A stretch of 64,000 nt of DNA from Dermacentor variabilis (GCF_050947875.1 NC_134570.1:229509265-229573264), one strand, 5' to 3'; positions 45,957-57,172 are shown, counted from the stretch's first letter. Notes: generated by a model not told the origin, from the sequence alone. Program-made: numbers and translations.

Positions 45957-45972
45957 TGTGGTCCATTGGGAT

Positions 45973-48144
45973 GTCACTAATAACCCTTATGGCAGTGATC
46001 ACTTCCCCATCGTCCTAAGCCTTAAAAAATAAAGTGAGTGTCCTGCACATGTTCCTCGATGGAAAGTTGATTCAGCCGACTGGACCAAGTTTCGCGAACT
46101 AACGCAGCTGCACTGGAATGATATCTGTGAACTTAGCCTACACGACGCAGTAGCATACATAACAGCGTTCATTATTGATGCTGCATCAGTATGTATCCCC
46201 CAAACAAAAGGGTCGCCCTCGAAACGATGTGGTGGAATGAGGAGTGTAGGGAAGCCAGGAAAAAGCAAAACTAGGCTTGGAATCTCCTCCGTAACTCACC
46301 AACCACAGAGAATCTAATTAATTTCAAGGCGATCAAGTCGCAAGGTAGAAGAACGCGCCGCCGTGCTAAACGGGAAAGTTGGAAAAACTACATAAGCAGA
46401 ATCAATTCATATACAGACGAACGAAAAGCCTGGAACAGGGTTAACAAAATAAAAGGCCGTGAAACTCATCCCTTATCTTTATTAAATACACAAGGAGACA
46501 CCCTTGAGGATCAGGCAGATTGTCTAGGAGCACATTTCGAGCACATTTCCAGTACATCTCATTACACAGATACATTCCTAAAATACAAGCGACTAGCAGA
46601 ACAGATGAATTTGGGTCGGAAAAGCACATCCAACGAAGTATACAATCGTCCATTCGGAATGGCTGAGTTCCAGGCCTCACTGAACTGTTGCAACAAGTCC
46701 GCTTGAGGAAGTGACAGAATAATGTATGAGATGATCAGACACTTACACCCCGAAACCCAAAAAACACATCTCTCACTCTTTAATTCCGTGTTCTCTGCTG
46801 GCTACATTCCTTCTGTTTGGAAAGAAGCAATCGTAATCCCTATTCTCAAAGATGGCAAGGATCCTTCCTCACCCAACAGTTATAGGCCTACAGCTCTGAC
46901 AAGTTGTATATGCAAATTATTTGAGAAAATGATTAACCGTCGCCTCATCCATTTTCTTGAAAGCAACAAGATACTCGATCCCTTACAGTGCGGTTTTAGA
47001 GAGGGCAGATCCACAACAGATCACCTTGTCCGCATCGAGACAAGTATCCGTGATGCCTTTGTCGACAAACAGTTTTTCTTGTCCGTATATTTAGATATGG
47101 AGTAGTACTCTAAAAATGCTAGATCCTGTCCACCACTTAGGCATCCGCCTTGCAACAGGCGCCTTTAGAACTAGTCCTGTGCAAAGCCTTTACGTCGAAT
47201 CTAATGAATGGTCCCTATACTACCAAAGGACATATTTGTGTCTTTCGTATGCTTTGAAGGTAAAATCAGCTGTGGATCATCCATGTCATTCAATTATTCA
47301 CGACTCCTCCACGGCCAGGTTATTCCGTAACCGCCCAGGTGTCCGGCCTCCTCTGTCCCTCCGGTTGGAAGCACTCTCAGAAAAACAGGGGTCTCTCTTT
47401 TAGAGAATGTCTTAATGGCCCCCTCTCGGCTTCCACCGCCTTGGGAGTGGCAAACTATCCAACGTGACATCTTTTTCTTAGAATTATCGAAACAAGCACC
47501 TGAGGCTCACTTACAGTCACATTTTATTGAACTTAAAGAGAAGTATTCCTCCGACGAATATTACACAGATGCTTCGAAGTCTCCTGCTGGTGTTGCTTAC
47601 GCAGCTGTCGGACCCTCATTTTCAACATCTGGGCCACTAAACCCACACACCAGTATCTTTACGGCAGAACCATGCGGTATACTTTCGGCTATTAAACACA
47701 TAAGGCGCAGAAATGTCGCTAAGGCTGTTGTCTTTACAGACTCATTAAGTGTCGTGAGAGCCCTGATTAGCTTACGAAAGCATAAGAATCCCATTTTGAA
47801 TGAGCTGTATAGTTTGTTGTGCTCCGCATATATCTGCAACCAAGCGATTATCCTATGCTGGGTACCTGGTCATAAAGGTATAAAAGGCAACGTAGCTGCT
47901 GACGAAAACGCTACATCATTGAGTTTTAGCGACACAGATGGAAATATCCCCATTCCTGCCACAGACCTAAAGCCCTTTCTGCGCCGTAAATTGAGGAATC
48001 ATTGGCAAGCAGAGTGGGATAAAGAAGCATTGAGTCAGCTACACATCATAAAACCAAAACTGCGGAATTGGATAAGTGAGAAAACAGCACGGTACAAAGA
48101 AGTGCTTCTTTGCCGATTGAGAATAGGACACACTTACAGTACTT
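45973..48144 (+). pseudogene. host LINE ORF2, endonuclease end, partial RT, RNase H
   Basis: Opens with VTNNPYGSDHFPIVLSL, the SDH end of the endonuclease. After several stops, RT begins near 46722: GYIPSVWKEAIVIPILKDGK, YRPTALTSCICKLFEKMINR, QCGFREGRSTTDHL, up to SVYLDME at 47105. The next readable peptide (47116) is from well beyond the YxDD box, so the middle of RT is deleted. RNase H (47415-48146) is open with Asp of YTDASKS, Glu of AEPCGIL, Asp of FTDSLSVV and WVPGHKGIKGNVAADENA, so all catalytic residues are kept. Translation reaches LRIGHTY where the Penelope-like element begins. Confidence 0.85.
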
Positions 48145-49090
48145 AGAACGACAGAAAGCTGAGCTAGTTGGTAAGGATTCATTATGCAAAATAGAAGTGA
48201 GGCGTGCATGCACCAGATCCTGCATGCACAAAATAAGCGCCAGTTTTAATGCGCAGGTCCGGCGCCTATTAGAAGCAGGGTATCCTAGTGTAGCGGTGGC
48301 CACTGTGGCTGAGCGCCTAAAGAAGTCGGTTTCGAGAGGGACGGGCGTGAATATCAGAAAGCAGTAATAGCAAAAAAAGAGTAGAGGCTATTCCGTATAT
48401 TCATTCAGTGTCGCACAGGCTTAAAAAAGTTGCTAGTAGATATGATGCTAATGTTGCTTTCACTGCTCCCAATAAGCTAGGTAAGATATGTGCTGCCGTA
48501 AAGAATAAAAAGGAGCGGGTAAAAGGCAAAAAACGAACAGATATTCGTCCAGTGAAGCTCAATAAGAACAACTGTTTTACTGACTGTCGTACGGGTGTAG
48601 TTTATAAAATACCCCTTAGCTGTGGCCAGTTCTACGTAGGGCAAACGGGACGGTGCATCAATCAGAGGCTAATGGAGCATAAAAGGTCGTTAACTGGAGG
48701 ATCGCCTTCTAATATTTCGCTACATTGCCGAGATTGTAACTGCACGCCAGAGTTAGATGAATGCGCGATATTGTACAGGCATAAGAATGAAGATACGCGT
48801 CTTATGGTAGAGGCATGGCATATCTATAATGGTGGAAGTGCGTGCGTGAGTCAGCCTTCGATTACTTTACTTAAGGAACAGATTAAGTACCTTAACAGTT
48901 ATCTCTCACGTAGGCCGGCACGTGTACCCGATTGACACGTGGTGTTACCATTCCTGAGCATGCGCAGATGAGTTTTGTGTCTTCTTTCTTTTTTCGCCTC
49001 AGTGCCCCCTTCAGTTGACAGTCGGCGTTCGTGTTGTCCACTTCTCTACTCTTGTGTCCTGTCTGCACGCCTCACTTCTATTTTGCATAA
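48145..49090 (+). mobile_element. Penelope-like element, 3' fragment with GIY-YIG domain
   Basis: Interrupts the host LINE exactly between LRIGHTY and NTPSYLLTGGDSPT. Flanks GGACACACTTACAGTACT and GGACACTTACAATACT look like a diverged target duplication. An inverted repeat bounds it: 48182-48208 (TTATGCAAAATAGAAGTGAG and on) against 49064-49090. The inside is a 5'-truncated Penelope ORF in plus orientation. Confidence 0.8.
48180..48935 (+). pseudogene. Penelope-like RT C-terminus and GIY-YIG endonuclease
   Basis: The first block (48180-48366) reads ARSFNAQVR-like sequence (SASFNAQVRRLLEAGYPSVA) to a stop. The second (48408-48935, 175 codons) has KLGKICAAV, CRTGVVYKIPLSCGQFYVGQ, TGRCINQRLMEHKRSL, HCRDCNCTPELDECAILYRH and a helical end. 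VYKIP...YVGQTGR...RLxEH is the GIY-YIG nuclease in the Penelope version (Y-V-G at the second motif, Arg of INQR). The family couples this nuclease with an RT to nick the target. Only the C-terminal third is present. Confidence 0.8.
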
Positions 49091-49694
49091 GGACACTTAC
49101 AATACTCCCTCCTACCTCTTGACTGGCGGGGATTCTCCTACTTGTAGGGGGTGCGGCGATAGCTTGATAGATAGTGCTCCATGTTCTTATCCAGTGCCCT
49201 GCAATAGAAACAGAGAGGAAAAAGTATTTTCCTTCTGCATATGGGGAAAACATACCACTTCACCCTGCATTTTTTCTTAGTGATGAACCACTTTTTAAAC
49301 TGCAAATAGTCTTAGATTTCTTAGCCGAAACCGACATTCTGAAAATAATTTGGCCAGGAAATTTTAACACGTGATTACCAGCCCTTGTATTCGAGGGCCG
49401 CCTTGATGCTCTATTGTAACTGTTGTTTCGTTTTCGTATGTTTTTTTTTATCAAAACACAACTGCCATCGTCCTCGTCCATAACTAATCAGTGTCATTAT
49501 TTTAATAGCTATATATTTACGTCATTTATGGCGAAAGTTTTTAGGCCCTTATACAGCCATGTCACACCTGCCATAATAAATTCATTGTCCACGCCATTCA
49601 GAATAAATCCTTTAAATTACCATTTGTCATGGCGCTCTTTGGCCATAACTGGCCCTTGCGCAATTAAAAACCACATATCATCATCATCATTATA
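49091..49694 (+). pseudogene. host LINE ORF2 C-terminus and 3' end
   Basis: Continues with NTPSYLLTGGDSPTCRGCGD, the LINE terminal zinc-like motif, then in a shifted frame (49174-49374) HVLIQCPAIETERKKYF to a stop. The 3' UTR ends with a GGCCATAACTGGCCC region and a (CAT)n tail at 49675-49693. This closes the host LINE that started near 28276. Confidence 0.75.
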
Positions 49695-49699
49695 GTCAA

Positions 49700-51500
49700 G
49701 TGGTACCACCAAAACTCGTCTGGCGAGGAAACATAATAGTGCCAAAAAACGTGCACTCGCCAAGAATGAAATAAAAATAAAGAAGCGACGTTTCGGGCCC
49801 CGTACGGGTCCCTTGATCACAATGAAGATGCAAGCATGAGCGCGCGGCTATATGGGTGATGTGGCGCAGTGTTCGGGTGTATATCTCGCGAAGATTACCC
49901 CGCGTCCTGTTTATCGTGTGTCTAGTTGATTGGATGTGAAATGATTCTAAAAGCAAACGGGCAGATAAGTGTTTTTCTTTTGCTATGATGGCTGCCGAGT
50001 CCCAGTCAATGATGTGTCCGGTTAGTTAGTGGTGTTCTGCCGGGACGTTCGCGGCTGTGTGGCCCTTAGTGACGTCATTCCTGTGTTGTTTCAAGCGCCG
50101 TTTAAAATTTCCGCTCTCGCCGATGTACGACACATCACACTCCTTGCAAGGTATCTTGTATATCACTGCCGGGTAGTCCGCGTGTTGCAAAGGGTCTTTT
50201 GCGCGTACCAGCTGCTCGCCAAGTTTTCGGGAAGGCACGTGGGCGATTTGGACACCGTAGCCCTTAAAACTTCGTGCCAGGGCTTGGCTTGTTCCCCTGT
50301 GTAGGGTACCGCCACGCGCTTCACTGTTTCTTTCGCCGTTTCACGGCGGGGCTTCGCTGCTTTGCGCTCCTGCGTTCTAAGCAGTTGTCGAGGGTAGCCA
50401 TTGTTCAATAGGTCCCTTTTTACAACCTGTAGCTTTTGCCTGCGTTTCGTGGGGCTGGAGCAGACGCGGAATGCCCGGGAGAAGAGTGCTGCTGTGACGG
50501 ATCGCTTTTGCCCAATTGGGTGCGCTGAGTCTAAGCTCAGGTACTTTCCCGTGTGCGTTGGGTTTCTGTAGACACTAGTCCTCAAGCCGCTTGAAGTCCT
50601 CTCTACGAGGACATCCAGGAAGGGAATTCGCCCATTGTTTTCCTCTTCAGCCGTGAACTGTATACTCGGCTTAAAGGAATTTAGGTGCTCGAGGAAATGT
50701 GCTGCGTGCCGGCGAGGGATAATGCAGAAGCAGTCGTCCACATGTCAGAAATAGCTTTGGCCGCGTCCCGAATGAAGATAAGGCGGCACTTTCCAGATCC
50801 TCTAGAGCAATGCTGGCGCAAACGACGGATACAGAGGCTCCAATCGCTGTGCCGAATACTTGCTTGTAATACTGCTTGTTAAAGACGAAGTACGTATTTT
50901 CAAGGGAAAATTTTAGAAGGCGGCAAATGTCGTGGGATTCGAATGGCGTGCGTTCGGGCAAAGAAGAGTCAGCCTCGAGAAGTTTCCTGCAGCACTCGAA
51001 CGCGTAGTCAATAGGCACACATGTAAACATTCACTTTACGTCAAAGGATATCATGACTTCGTCAACGTCAATACAGGCGCTTCTTATCAGCTCAATAAAG
51101 TGAGCGGAGTCTTTGACAAAAGTGGGCGTGAGTCCTGCAAGCATCCTACGAATACGGTGCAAGTAGCCGGACAGTTCGTACAGCAGCGAGCGTGTGTAGT
51201 CCACAATCGGTCGTACTGGGACGTCCGGCTTGTGAATTTTCGGCAGTCCGTAGAGCGCGGGAGCCGATCCGTTGTGGCAGAGCAACCTGTAATAGAGATT
51301 CTTTCTTTCGGGGGGACAAACTTCAAAACTTCAGTAAGCAGCTTCTGGAGCTCCGATTCCACCTTCTTCGTTGGATCCCTAGCCAGTTTGTCATAGGTCG
51401 ACGTGTCCTGGAGCAGGCCATTTATCTTGTTGACGTAGTCCACACGGTCCAAAACCACAGTGGCATTCCCCTTGTCCGCGCGGAGGATGACTATGGCAGG
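49700..51500 (-). pseudogene. Penelope-like RT plus GIY-YIG endonuclease (frameshifted)
   Basis: From the 5' side the frames read IVILRADKGNATVVLDRVDY, PALYGLPKIHKPDVPVRPIV, MISFDVK (stop) MFTCVPIDYAFECC, YKQVFGTAIGASVSV, a VDDCFCII box (the usual Tyr reads His), IPFLDVLVERTSSGLRTSVY, then AVIYKIPCKECDVSYIGESG, NFKRRLKQHRNDV and LLLESFHIQSTRHTINRTRG. These are the blocks of a Penelope polyprotein, telomerase-like RT then GIY-YIG. Breaks occur near 51030, 50740 and 50220-50030. Nearly full-length but inactive. Confidence 0.85.
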
Positions 51501-51534
51501 TCAGCTGGCCGACATTTGGTCGTGACCTAGCTGC

Positions 51535-51740
51535 GCCGTGGAAGAAGCGGTACGGCTTGTTGAGCCCAGTTTACGGGAAGAAGCTCGGTCGCGTGCAATT
51601 GGGGTCGTCTCGAAGGTTGCGAGGACAAATCCTACGACCCTGCCGGCTGCAGAAACAAGCGCGTTGAAACGGTTACAAGAAAACGAGAACATAGTCATCC
51701 TCCCCGCGGACAAGGGGAATGCCGCTGCGGTTTTTGCACG
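51535..51740 (+). pseudogene. inverted 5' fragment of the Penelope-like ORF
   Basis: The plus-strand frame reads LVEPSLREEARSRAIGVVSK, LKRLQENENIVILPADKGNA, matching the start of the minus-strand copy (IVILRADKGNATVV at 51430-51490). After NAAAVF it runs straight into the inverted repeat at 51735. The main copy lacks the part before IVILR, so this fragment supplies the missing N-terminal segment in the opposite direction. Confidence 0.75.
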
Positions 51741-51760
51741 TTTTTTGGCACTATCAATAT

Positions 51761-52984
51761 TATGTACTATCAAGTTAGTGGGAATATCAAGCTATTTGAT
51801 GATGCATTCATGGGGAATCCTAGCCGAACCCTCGTCATGGGTATGTGCCATTTGTCACGGGCAATAGTCATTCTAGTCTCTCTTCTTGTGGTAAGAGTAT
51901 CGCAAAGCCTATTTCGTACGCTTGCAGAGCAGTTGAGATTTAGACATCAATGCCAGCTTACAAAGCATCTTATCGGAAATCAGCCAGCAACCTCCGAAGA
52001 TAGAGAATTCTGCAGTTTCCAATCGTACTGTTTCTGTTGTCCTTGGCAGAGATTTTGATTGCACACAGAGGGGACATATTGTAGGAAAATAAAAAAACTT
52101 GTGATGACAAGGGCCGTATATGATGGAAATTATAGTAGATTATGACCAGCATTAGCTCAAGCCCTGCTAAAGGTCTGCGGTATCTAAAAAAATATTAAAG
52201 TGCTGGTTTTCATATGCTATAGCTGCTGTGTGCATTAAGCTCAACTGCCTTCTTGGCAACATCACCCAGGAATGCCCGCTCCACACTCTGTCACATGCAC
52301 TTTGACAGCATCTGCTTTGATCTACTTAATTGCATATCAGTAAAGATGGGTCTAGTGCACTAAAGACTGACTATGCTGCATTCAAAGGGAACTAAAGCGT
52401 TCTTGAAAAGTTCTTGAAACCAGCCAAGCAGGTTTTTGAGAACTCGTAATGTCGTAAAATTACAAAATAAAACTTATTTGATATAAGTGATGTAATGCTG
52501 ATGAGGTTCGGGCATGCGTTTCAAGGTGCTTGGCCTTCATTTTCTCTAGTAATACTGAACCTCCCAAATTGGTTAGGGTCTTGAATGAATTCTTCACTAG
52601 GCCCAACTATTTTGTTGCTACCTTATATTGTCTCTATAGGATGAGTTCCCAACAAAAATCGTGTGGCTTCCTGTTGTCATAACACCCTACAACTTCCTTA
52701 GATGTAGGGTCATTTGATATTCACCAATAAATACTTACACAAGATTTAGATGATGCCTTTAAAGATGTGTCCCTCATGCTTACATGTAAAGTAGCACTGA
52801 CATTAAACTTTTTTACTGAATTCTTTTTAATCTGGTTCCACATGTCACCTTTATGACCCCACCATGCCACTAAAAGCTGGGTGTTGTTTGAGCGATCCTT
52901 AATGTGTGCCAAGACTTTCTTCAATAAATAAATTTTCTTATGACTATTCTCAAACATCTAAATTAAAATTAATTTACTTCTAGT
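51761..52984. other. non-coding stretch
   Basis: No gene seen. AT-rich. Confidence 0.5.
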
Positions 52985-53100
52985 GTTCTATAAGTCACAA
53001 CCACGATACGATTACGAGGCATGCCATAGTAGCAGACTCCGGCTTAACTTTAATCGCCTGAGGTTTTTAACATGCATCCACTCCACAGTGTGCACCAAGA
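52985..53100 (-). mobile_element. degenerate tRNA-derived tick SINE fragment
   Basis: ACAACCACGATACGATTACG, GAGGCATGCCATAGTAGCAG and CTCCGGCTTAACTTTAATCG are diverged matches to the reverse complement of the SINE body at 55010-55090. Confidence 0.55.
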
Positions 53101-54546
53101 CAGAAAGGAAAGACCAATGTTGTGCGGCATAGTGGTCCTAACATGCTCAGTTTTCAGTGATCTAATAATGGCACGGCTTACTCATAAACAACTGCAGCAT
53201 GCATAATTTGTTTGCGACCTACCATGCAATGTCGTCACCAGATAATGGGGCACTATGCCTTTGGCACATGTTTAAATGTTTGCGTTAAGGATATATCTGT
53301 TGCGCATAGAAGAAATTTGAAGTTTCATAGTGTAATTAACTGAATGACAGCTACACACGCTTAAGAAAAAAATTGTGCCAGGGCTATTGAACTCTGTAGT
53401 GTTTAAATGAGCTTGACCAATTCTAGCAATTTTACACATTTCGGATGACCGCAGGTCATTCATTACAGTTATAGCAGCTTTTGTACTTTTATACGTGCTG
53501 TTTGTGCCAATTTTATACAGTGATCATCGATAACCACACCACACCATGTTGGTAGAAGAATTCAGAATTTTAGTAAAATGGGGTCGTTCCATGTTGAGGT
53601 GCACCAGCATGTCATAGTAAATAGAAGCCAGAAGCAGCAGCATTTTAAGGTATTGTGCCGCACCATGTAAAGTCAAATTATTGTGCCCCCCTCCACTCTC
53701 GCTGGCAAAACCTGCTGGTGAAGCATTGTGAGGGGGCTTTCGAGGTACGCTGCACTCTTCCCAAAACAGCGTCCGAGGCGGCTATCTATTATGCCTACAG
53801 GACGAAAAGTCCCTGGCGAGGAGTGCATCAAACATACGGAAATAGCAGTCAATTACGTTGCTGAACTTCCAGAGAGTTATAGTTTTGCCCTCAGATTGCA
53901 GAACACACCAATGCTATAGCAAGCAGTGTGGTGAAAGCTGTTTCAGGGCTCTACCACGGCCTAGCCGGCCCCAAGCATGGCGTTTTAGCAGCAATACTTA
54001 ACAGTAAATTGTATTTGTACTTCACTCTGTCTTTAACACTGCCAGGCTTTAAAATACGTGAGGTCACTCTCGTTCATTTGGAGTGTTTATACAAAAAAGT
54101 GTGTGTGCATGGAAGAGGTCAAGGTTCCTTTGTCAAGCCAAAATGCTTCCTGGCATGATAAAGTGAAGCCTTGTGTATTTCAGTCTGCAGTTGCTCACTG
54201 CGCTTTCAAAAGCGCAATCAGAACAGAGAGCATAGGAAAACACACAAGCGATATTTCAGCCCTTTATTTGAAACAAATGTAACTTTGTTTTACAGAATGA
54301 CCACATCCCAAAAAGCAACCACATGCTATGCAGACAATACAGTCAACTTATGTTAATTGGACAGTTATTAACGTGTCCTGCCTTTATATGTGCAAATGTT
54401 TCAAGTATCAAAGTGTGCCCCTCCTTTGTAACTTGTCCTTCGAACAATGTATGATTTTAACAAATGCTTAATTTAGCACCATCGCCACACTTATAGAAGA
54501 AAACTACATATTAATATGGCAGGTCCTTGTAGAACAGAAAGGGGTG
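53101..54546. other. non-coding stretch
   Basis: No gene recognised. Short frames at 53655-54282 show no family resemblance. Confidence 0.5.
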
Positions 54547-54800
54547 TACAGTAAACTTCCAATAATCTGACTCCGGTTAATCTAATTTTTCAGCTAATTC
54601 GATCCTGGCCGAAGGTCCTTGCCCCATGCACTTCTCCGGGTCTAAAATTTCGTTATTTCGATCCTAAAACTGGCATTCGCCTGATAATGGAACTTGACCC
54701 GACCCCAATAACGACCCCTTTTAGTGGCAGCGTCTGTCTCAGCGGAACTTAGGGGACAGTGAATGCGTTAAACAAACGCCATCTCCTGTCTGAAGTGCTT
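54547..54800 (+). mobile_element. possible pogo/Tigger-type DNA transposon end or MITE
   Basis: Starts TACAGTAAACTTCCAATAAT with CCGGTTAATCTAATTTTTCA and CTAATTCGATCC. CAGTAAAACCTCGTTAATTCGA-like termini with repeated AATTCGA are typical of pogo/Tigger elements, which duplicate TA. The other end was not located; the SINE at 54889 may have displaced it. Confidence 0.35.
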
Positions 54801-54888
54801 ATTTTTGACCCACCCGAGAAAGATTTTCAAGCATTAACAGTAGCTGACAATGTCCGATTGTGGTACGTATCTGATTACCCGCTGTGGT

Positions 54889-55111
54889 TGCTCAGTGACT
54901 ATGGTGTTGGGCTGCTAAGCACGAGGTCGCGGTATCAAATCCAGGCCACGGCGGCCGCATTTCCATGGGGGCGAAAACACCCGTGTGCTTAGATTAAGTG
55001 CACGTTAGAGAACCCCAGGTGATCTGAATTTCCGGAGTCCTCCACTACGGCTTGCCTCATAACCAGAAAATGGTTTTGGCACGTAAAACCCCATAATTTA
55101 TTTTTTTATTT
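54889..55111 (+). mobile_element. tRNA-derived tick SINE, near full length
   Basis: The head reads TGTGGTTGCTCAGTGACTAT (A box) and GGTATCAAATCCAGGCC (B box), a tRNA-like RNA polymerase III promoter. It is followed by a body with GGGGGCGAAAACACCCGTGT, GTGCACGTTAGAGAACCCCA and GGAGTCCTCCACTACGG, and a TTTTGGCACGTAAAACCCCA end with a T/A-rich tail. Non-autonomous. Two diverged relatives lie at 42991 and 52985 on the minus strand. Confidence 0.8.
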
Positions 55112-55112
55112 C

Positions 55113-55458
55113 CAGTATCAGCGATGTAACATCTGGTGCACCACAAGGAAGCGTACTCGGACTTTTTCTGATCTATATTAACGACTTGCCATCCGAAATA
55201 ACATCATCCATTCGCTTGTTCGCAGACGATTGTGTGATGTATCGTCAAATCTGCTCACCTTCCGATCACGTCGCCCTCCAACGGGATCTTGACCGTATTA
55301 CTTACTGGTGCTCTTCTTGGCAAATGACCCTAAACACTAAAAAATGCAAACTATTAACATTCACCCGCAAAAAGACATTTTCTGCTTTCGATTACTCACT
55401 TGATAAGAACCCCGTCCCACGCACCAACTCATTCAAGTACCTCGGCATTCTCCTTACT
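55113..55458 (+). pseudogene. Jockey/CR1-type LINE RT fragment
   Basis: The frame reads SISDVTSGAPQGSVLGLF, IYINDLPSEITSSIRLFADD, CVMYRQICSPSDHVALQRDL, LNTKKCKLLTFTRKKTFSAF and FKYLGI. It covers the GxPQGSVLG motif, the FADD catalytic box and the thumb, then stops. Both ends are truncated. The nearby SINE joins directly on the left. Confidence 0.8.
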
Positions 55459-56422
55459 ATATTAAGTAAACTATATTAAATAAAATATGAAAACTTAGTA
55501 TAATACAACTAAATAAATGTTGCTTCTTGTATCACTGAAAATCAAGTCCAGAAGCTTGAAAAACTGTCTTTTACTGAGTGAACATAAAAAGCATTTCGAA
55601 ATGGTGGGCTCAAAATGCTCAAACTTAAATCACAGGCTGCATTCCTAGTTTTCCCCAAAATATAGGTCGTGACCCTGAGACAGCATACATCAGATTCAGC
55701 TTGCAGTTGTGAAGTGGCTTGGGAAGTTCACAAATAGATACGAAATTATTTTAAAGTTCAGGCTATAGTTTGTAAGCGCAGTTGTGCCTGCTCATAGCAC
55801 AACTGGCGCTGTATAGCATACTTGTGATAAAAACAGCTCCCCAAGAGAAAGGCACTCCTTTTTGTGCAACTTCCGTGACTGTCTATTAGACAGCCACGAG
55901 AGCACGAAAGGGTTTTGAGACTATTAAAACCAATTTCCTTGAAGCAAAGGCCTCAAATTTAGCATTGGGCCAGTTTTGTCACAAGGAACAGTTATTCCTA
56001 CTCACACATGCCTATTTGTTTTTTTATTTAGTTTCAGGTCCACCTAAATTATTGCCGTCATGACAGACGTCATATAGTCTGGTAGCATCAATCTTTTTAT
56101 TAATCATTCGACCATTCAAATCTAAAAGCTTGCAGCAGAGTAAAAGGCCACGAGGACAAGGGAAGAGAGGAGAGGCATCACGTTTTAACATTAGTGGGTT
56201 GCAGTGTAACAGAAGTAGGCAAGCACTAATTGAGCGACAAGGCCACTGGACGCAGGAAAAGCAGATTTATTTCAGACACAGCAGCCTGTAAGGAAGAAAG
56301 GGAACACTAATTCTTTGTGAAGCTTGGTCTGCATCCGTTTTATATACCATCGGTGATCATGAATATGTCGGAGGCGAAGCACCTTGTTATGGGGATGTTG
56401 GGAGTACAGAAAGACCCATATT

Positions 56423-56424
<2 letters not shown>
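55459..56424. other. non-coding stretch
   Basis: No gene seen. Confidence 0.5.

Positions 56425-56493
<69 letters not shown>
56425..56493. repeat. (AT)n microsatellite
   Basis: About 34 uninterrupted AT units. It produces poly-Ile-Tyr frames on both strands that are not genes. Confidence 0.97.
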
Positions 56494-56497
<4 letters not shown>

Positions 56498-57080
56498 GAG
56501 TCAGAGTAGTTAGGATGGCTGACTACCACCAACACGCAGCAGCCAGCTTCTTGCGGTCTTCTTCCTCTCTCTTCTTTCATCCTTCCGTAACAGGACCACT
56601 GGGTGGGGAAGCGCCATCTCGGCGCATGGTAGGCAAAGAATCGCGAGCGAAGTATGGCACTTAAATGGTTAAGCATCTCCATACGTTAAACTTGTGGACA
56701 AGCTTTGCCACCTTTCTAGAACAATAACTATCTGGTGCCATACATCACTCAAACCCCTACTAATTAAATCTACCTTTAGATGAGCAGTACCTGCGTTAGA
56801 CGCAGCGGCGTACCCTTTTAGCAAATGGATATACATACCATGTTCAGAAAGAGCAAACCAAACAAACCAACAGCGACCAGTACTTGTGTCTATTTGTCTT
56901 CAACGAGGCAGAGACAGACAATGTCTTGATAAATACAACAAATATAAGGTGCAGGCAGAAGAAATAAGCAGAAGCTGTAAAGACATCAGCACAGTGAAAC
57001 AAATTAGACAAATTTGCACACAGTCAACGATCTGAGCCGAGGTCAATTCACAACGTTACTGCCACATTTAGAAGCAAATT
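56494..57080. other. non-coding stretch
   Basis: No gene seen. Confidence 0.5.
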
Positions 57081-57172
57081 CTCCTCATGCAACAGCAGCA
57101 GCAGCAGTAAACGACTTTATTGGGGTCCTGAGGAGCTAAGCGGGGGCCTGCAGGTCCCTACCCAGCCGTTGG

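Larger units (their letters stand above)
36247..45972. mobile_element. 9.7-kb element with terminal inverted repeats, inserted in the LINE endonuclease
   Basis: ATCCCAATGGACCACA at 36247-36262 is exactly inverted at 45957-45972, with weaker similarity continuing inward (AATAATCCACAGT versus GATATCCAGTGG). The host peptide is QWD before it and VTNNPYGSDHFPI after it, so clean removal leaving GAT|GTC restores the endonuclease. A 2-4 bp target duplication (AT, GAT or GGAT) fits. Subterminal regions are rich in CGGACGT, GGATAT and GGACAT motifs. Inside is a minus-strand multi-exon gene with a DUF4806-like domain, plus later LINE and SINE fragments. I saw no recognisable transposase core, so the superfamily is not known. 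Confidence 0.8.
49700..51760 (-). mobile_element. second Penelope-like element bounded by inverted repeats
   Basis: A 20-bp sequence at 49736-49755 (ATAGTGCCAAAAAACGTGCA) is repeated inverted at 51735-51754. Between them lies a minus-strand Penelope ORF (about 49700-51500). Bases about 51535-51734 hold an inverted, plus-strand copy of the ORF start. A 5' fragment of the same family is thus joined head-to-head with the main copy, a configuration common in Penelope insertions. Confidence 0.78.

Noticed and set aside
54889..54965. tRNA gene on the plus strand
   Set aside because: The head is tRNA-like but diverged, and the known tick SINE body follows directly.
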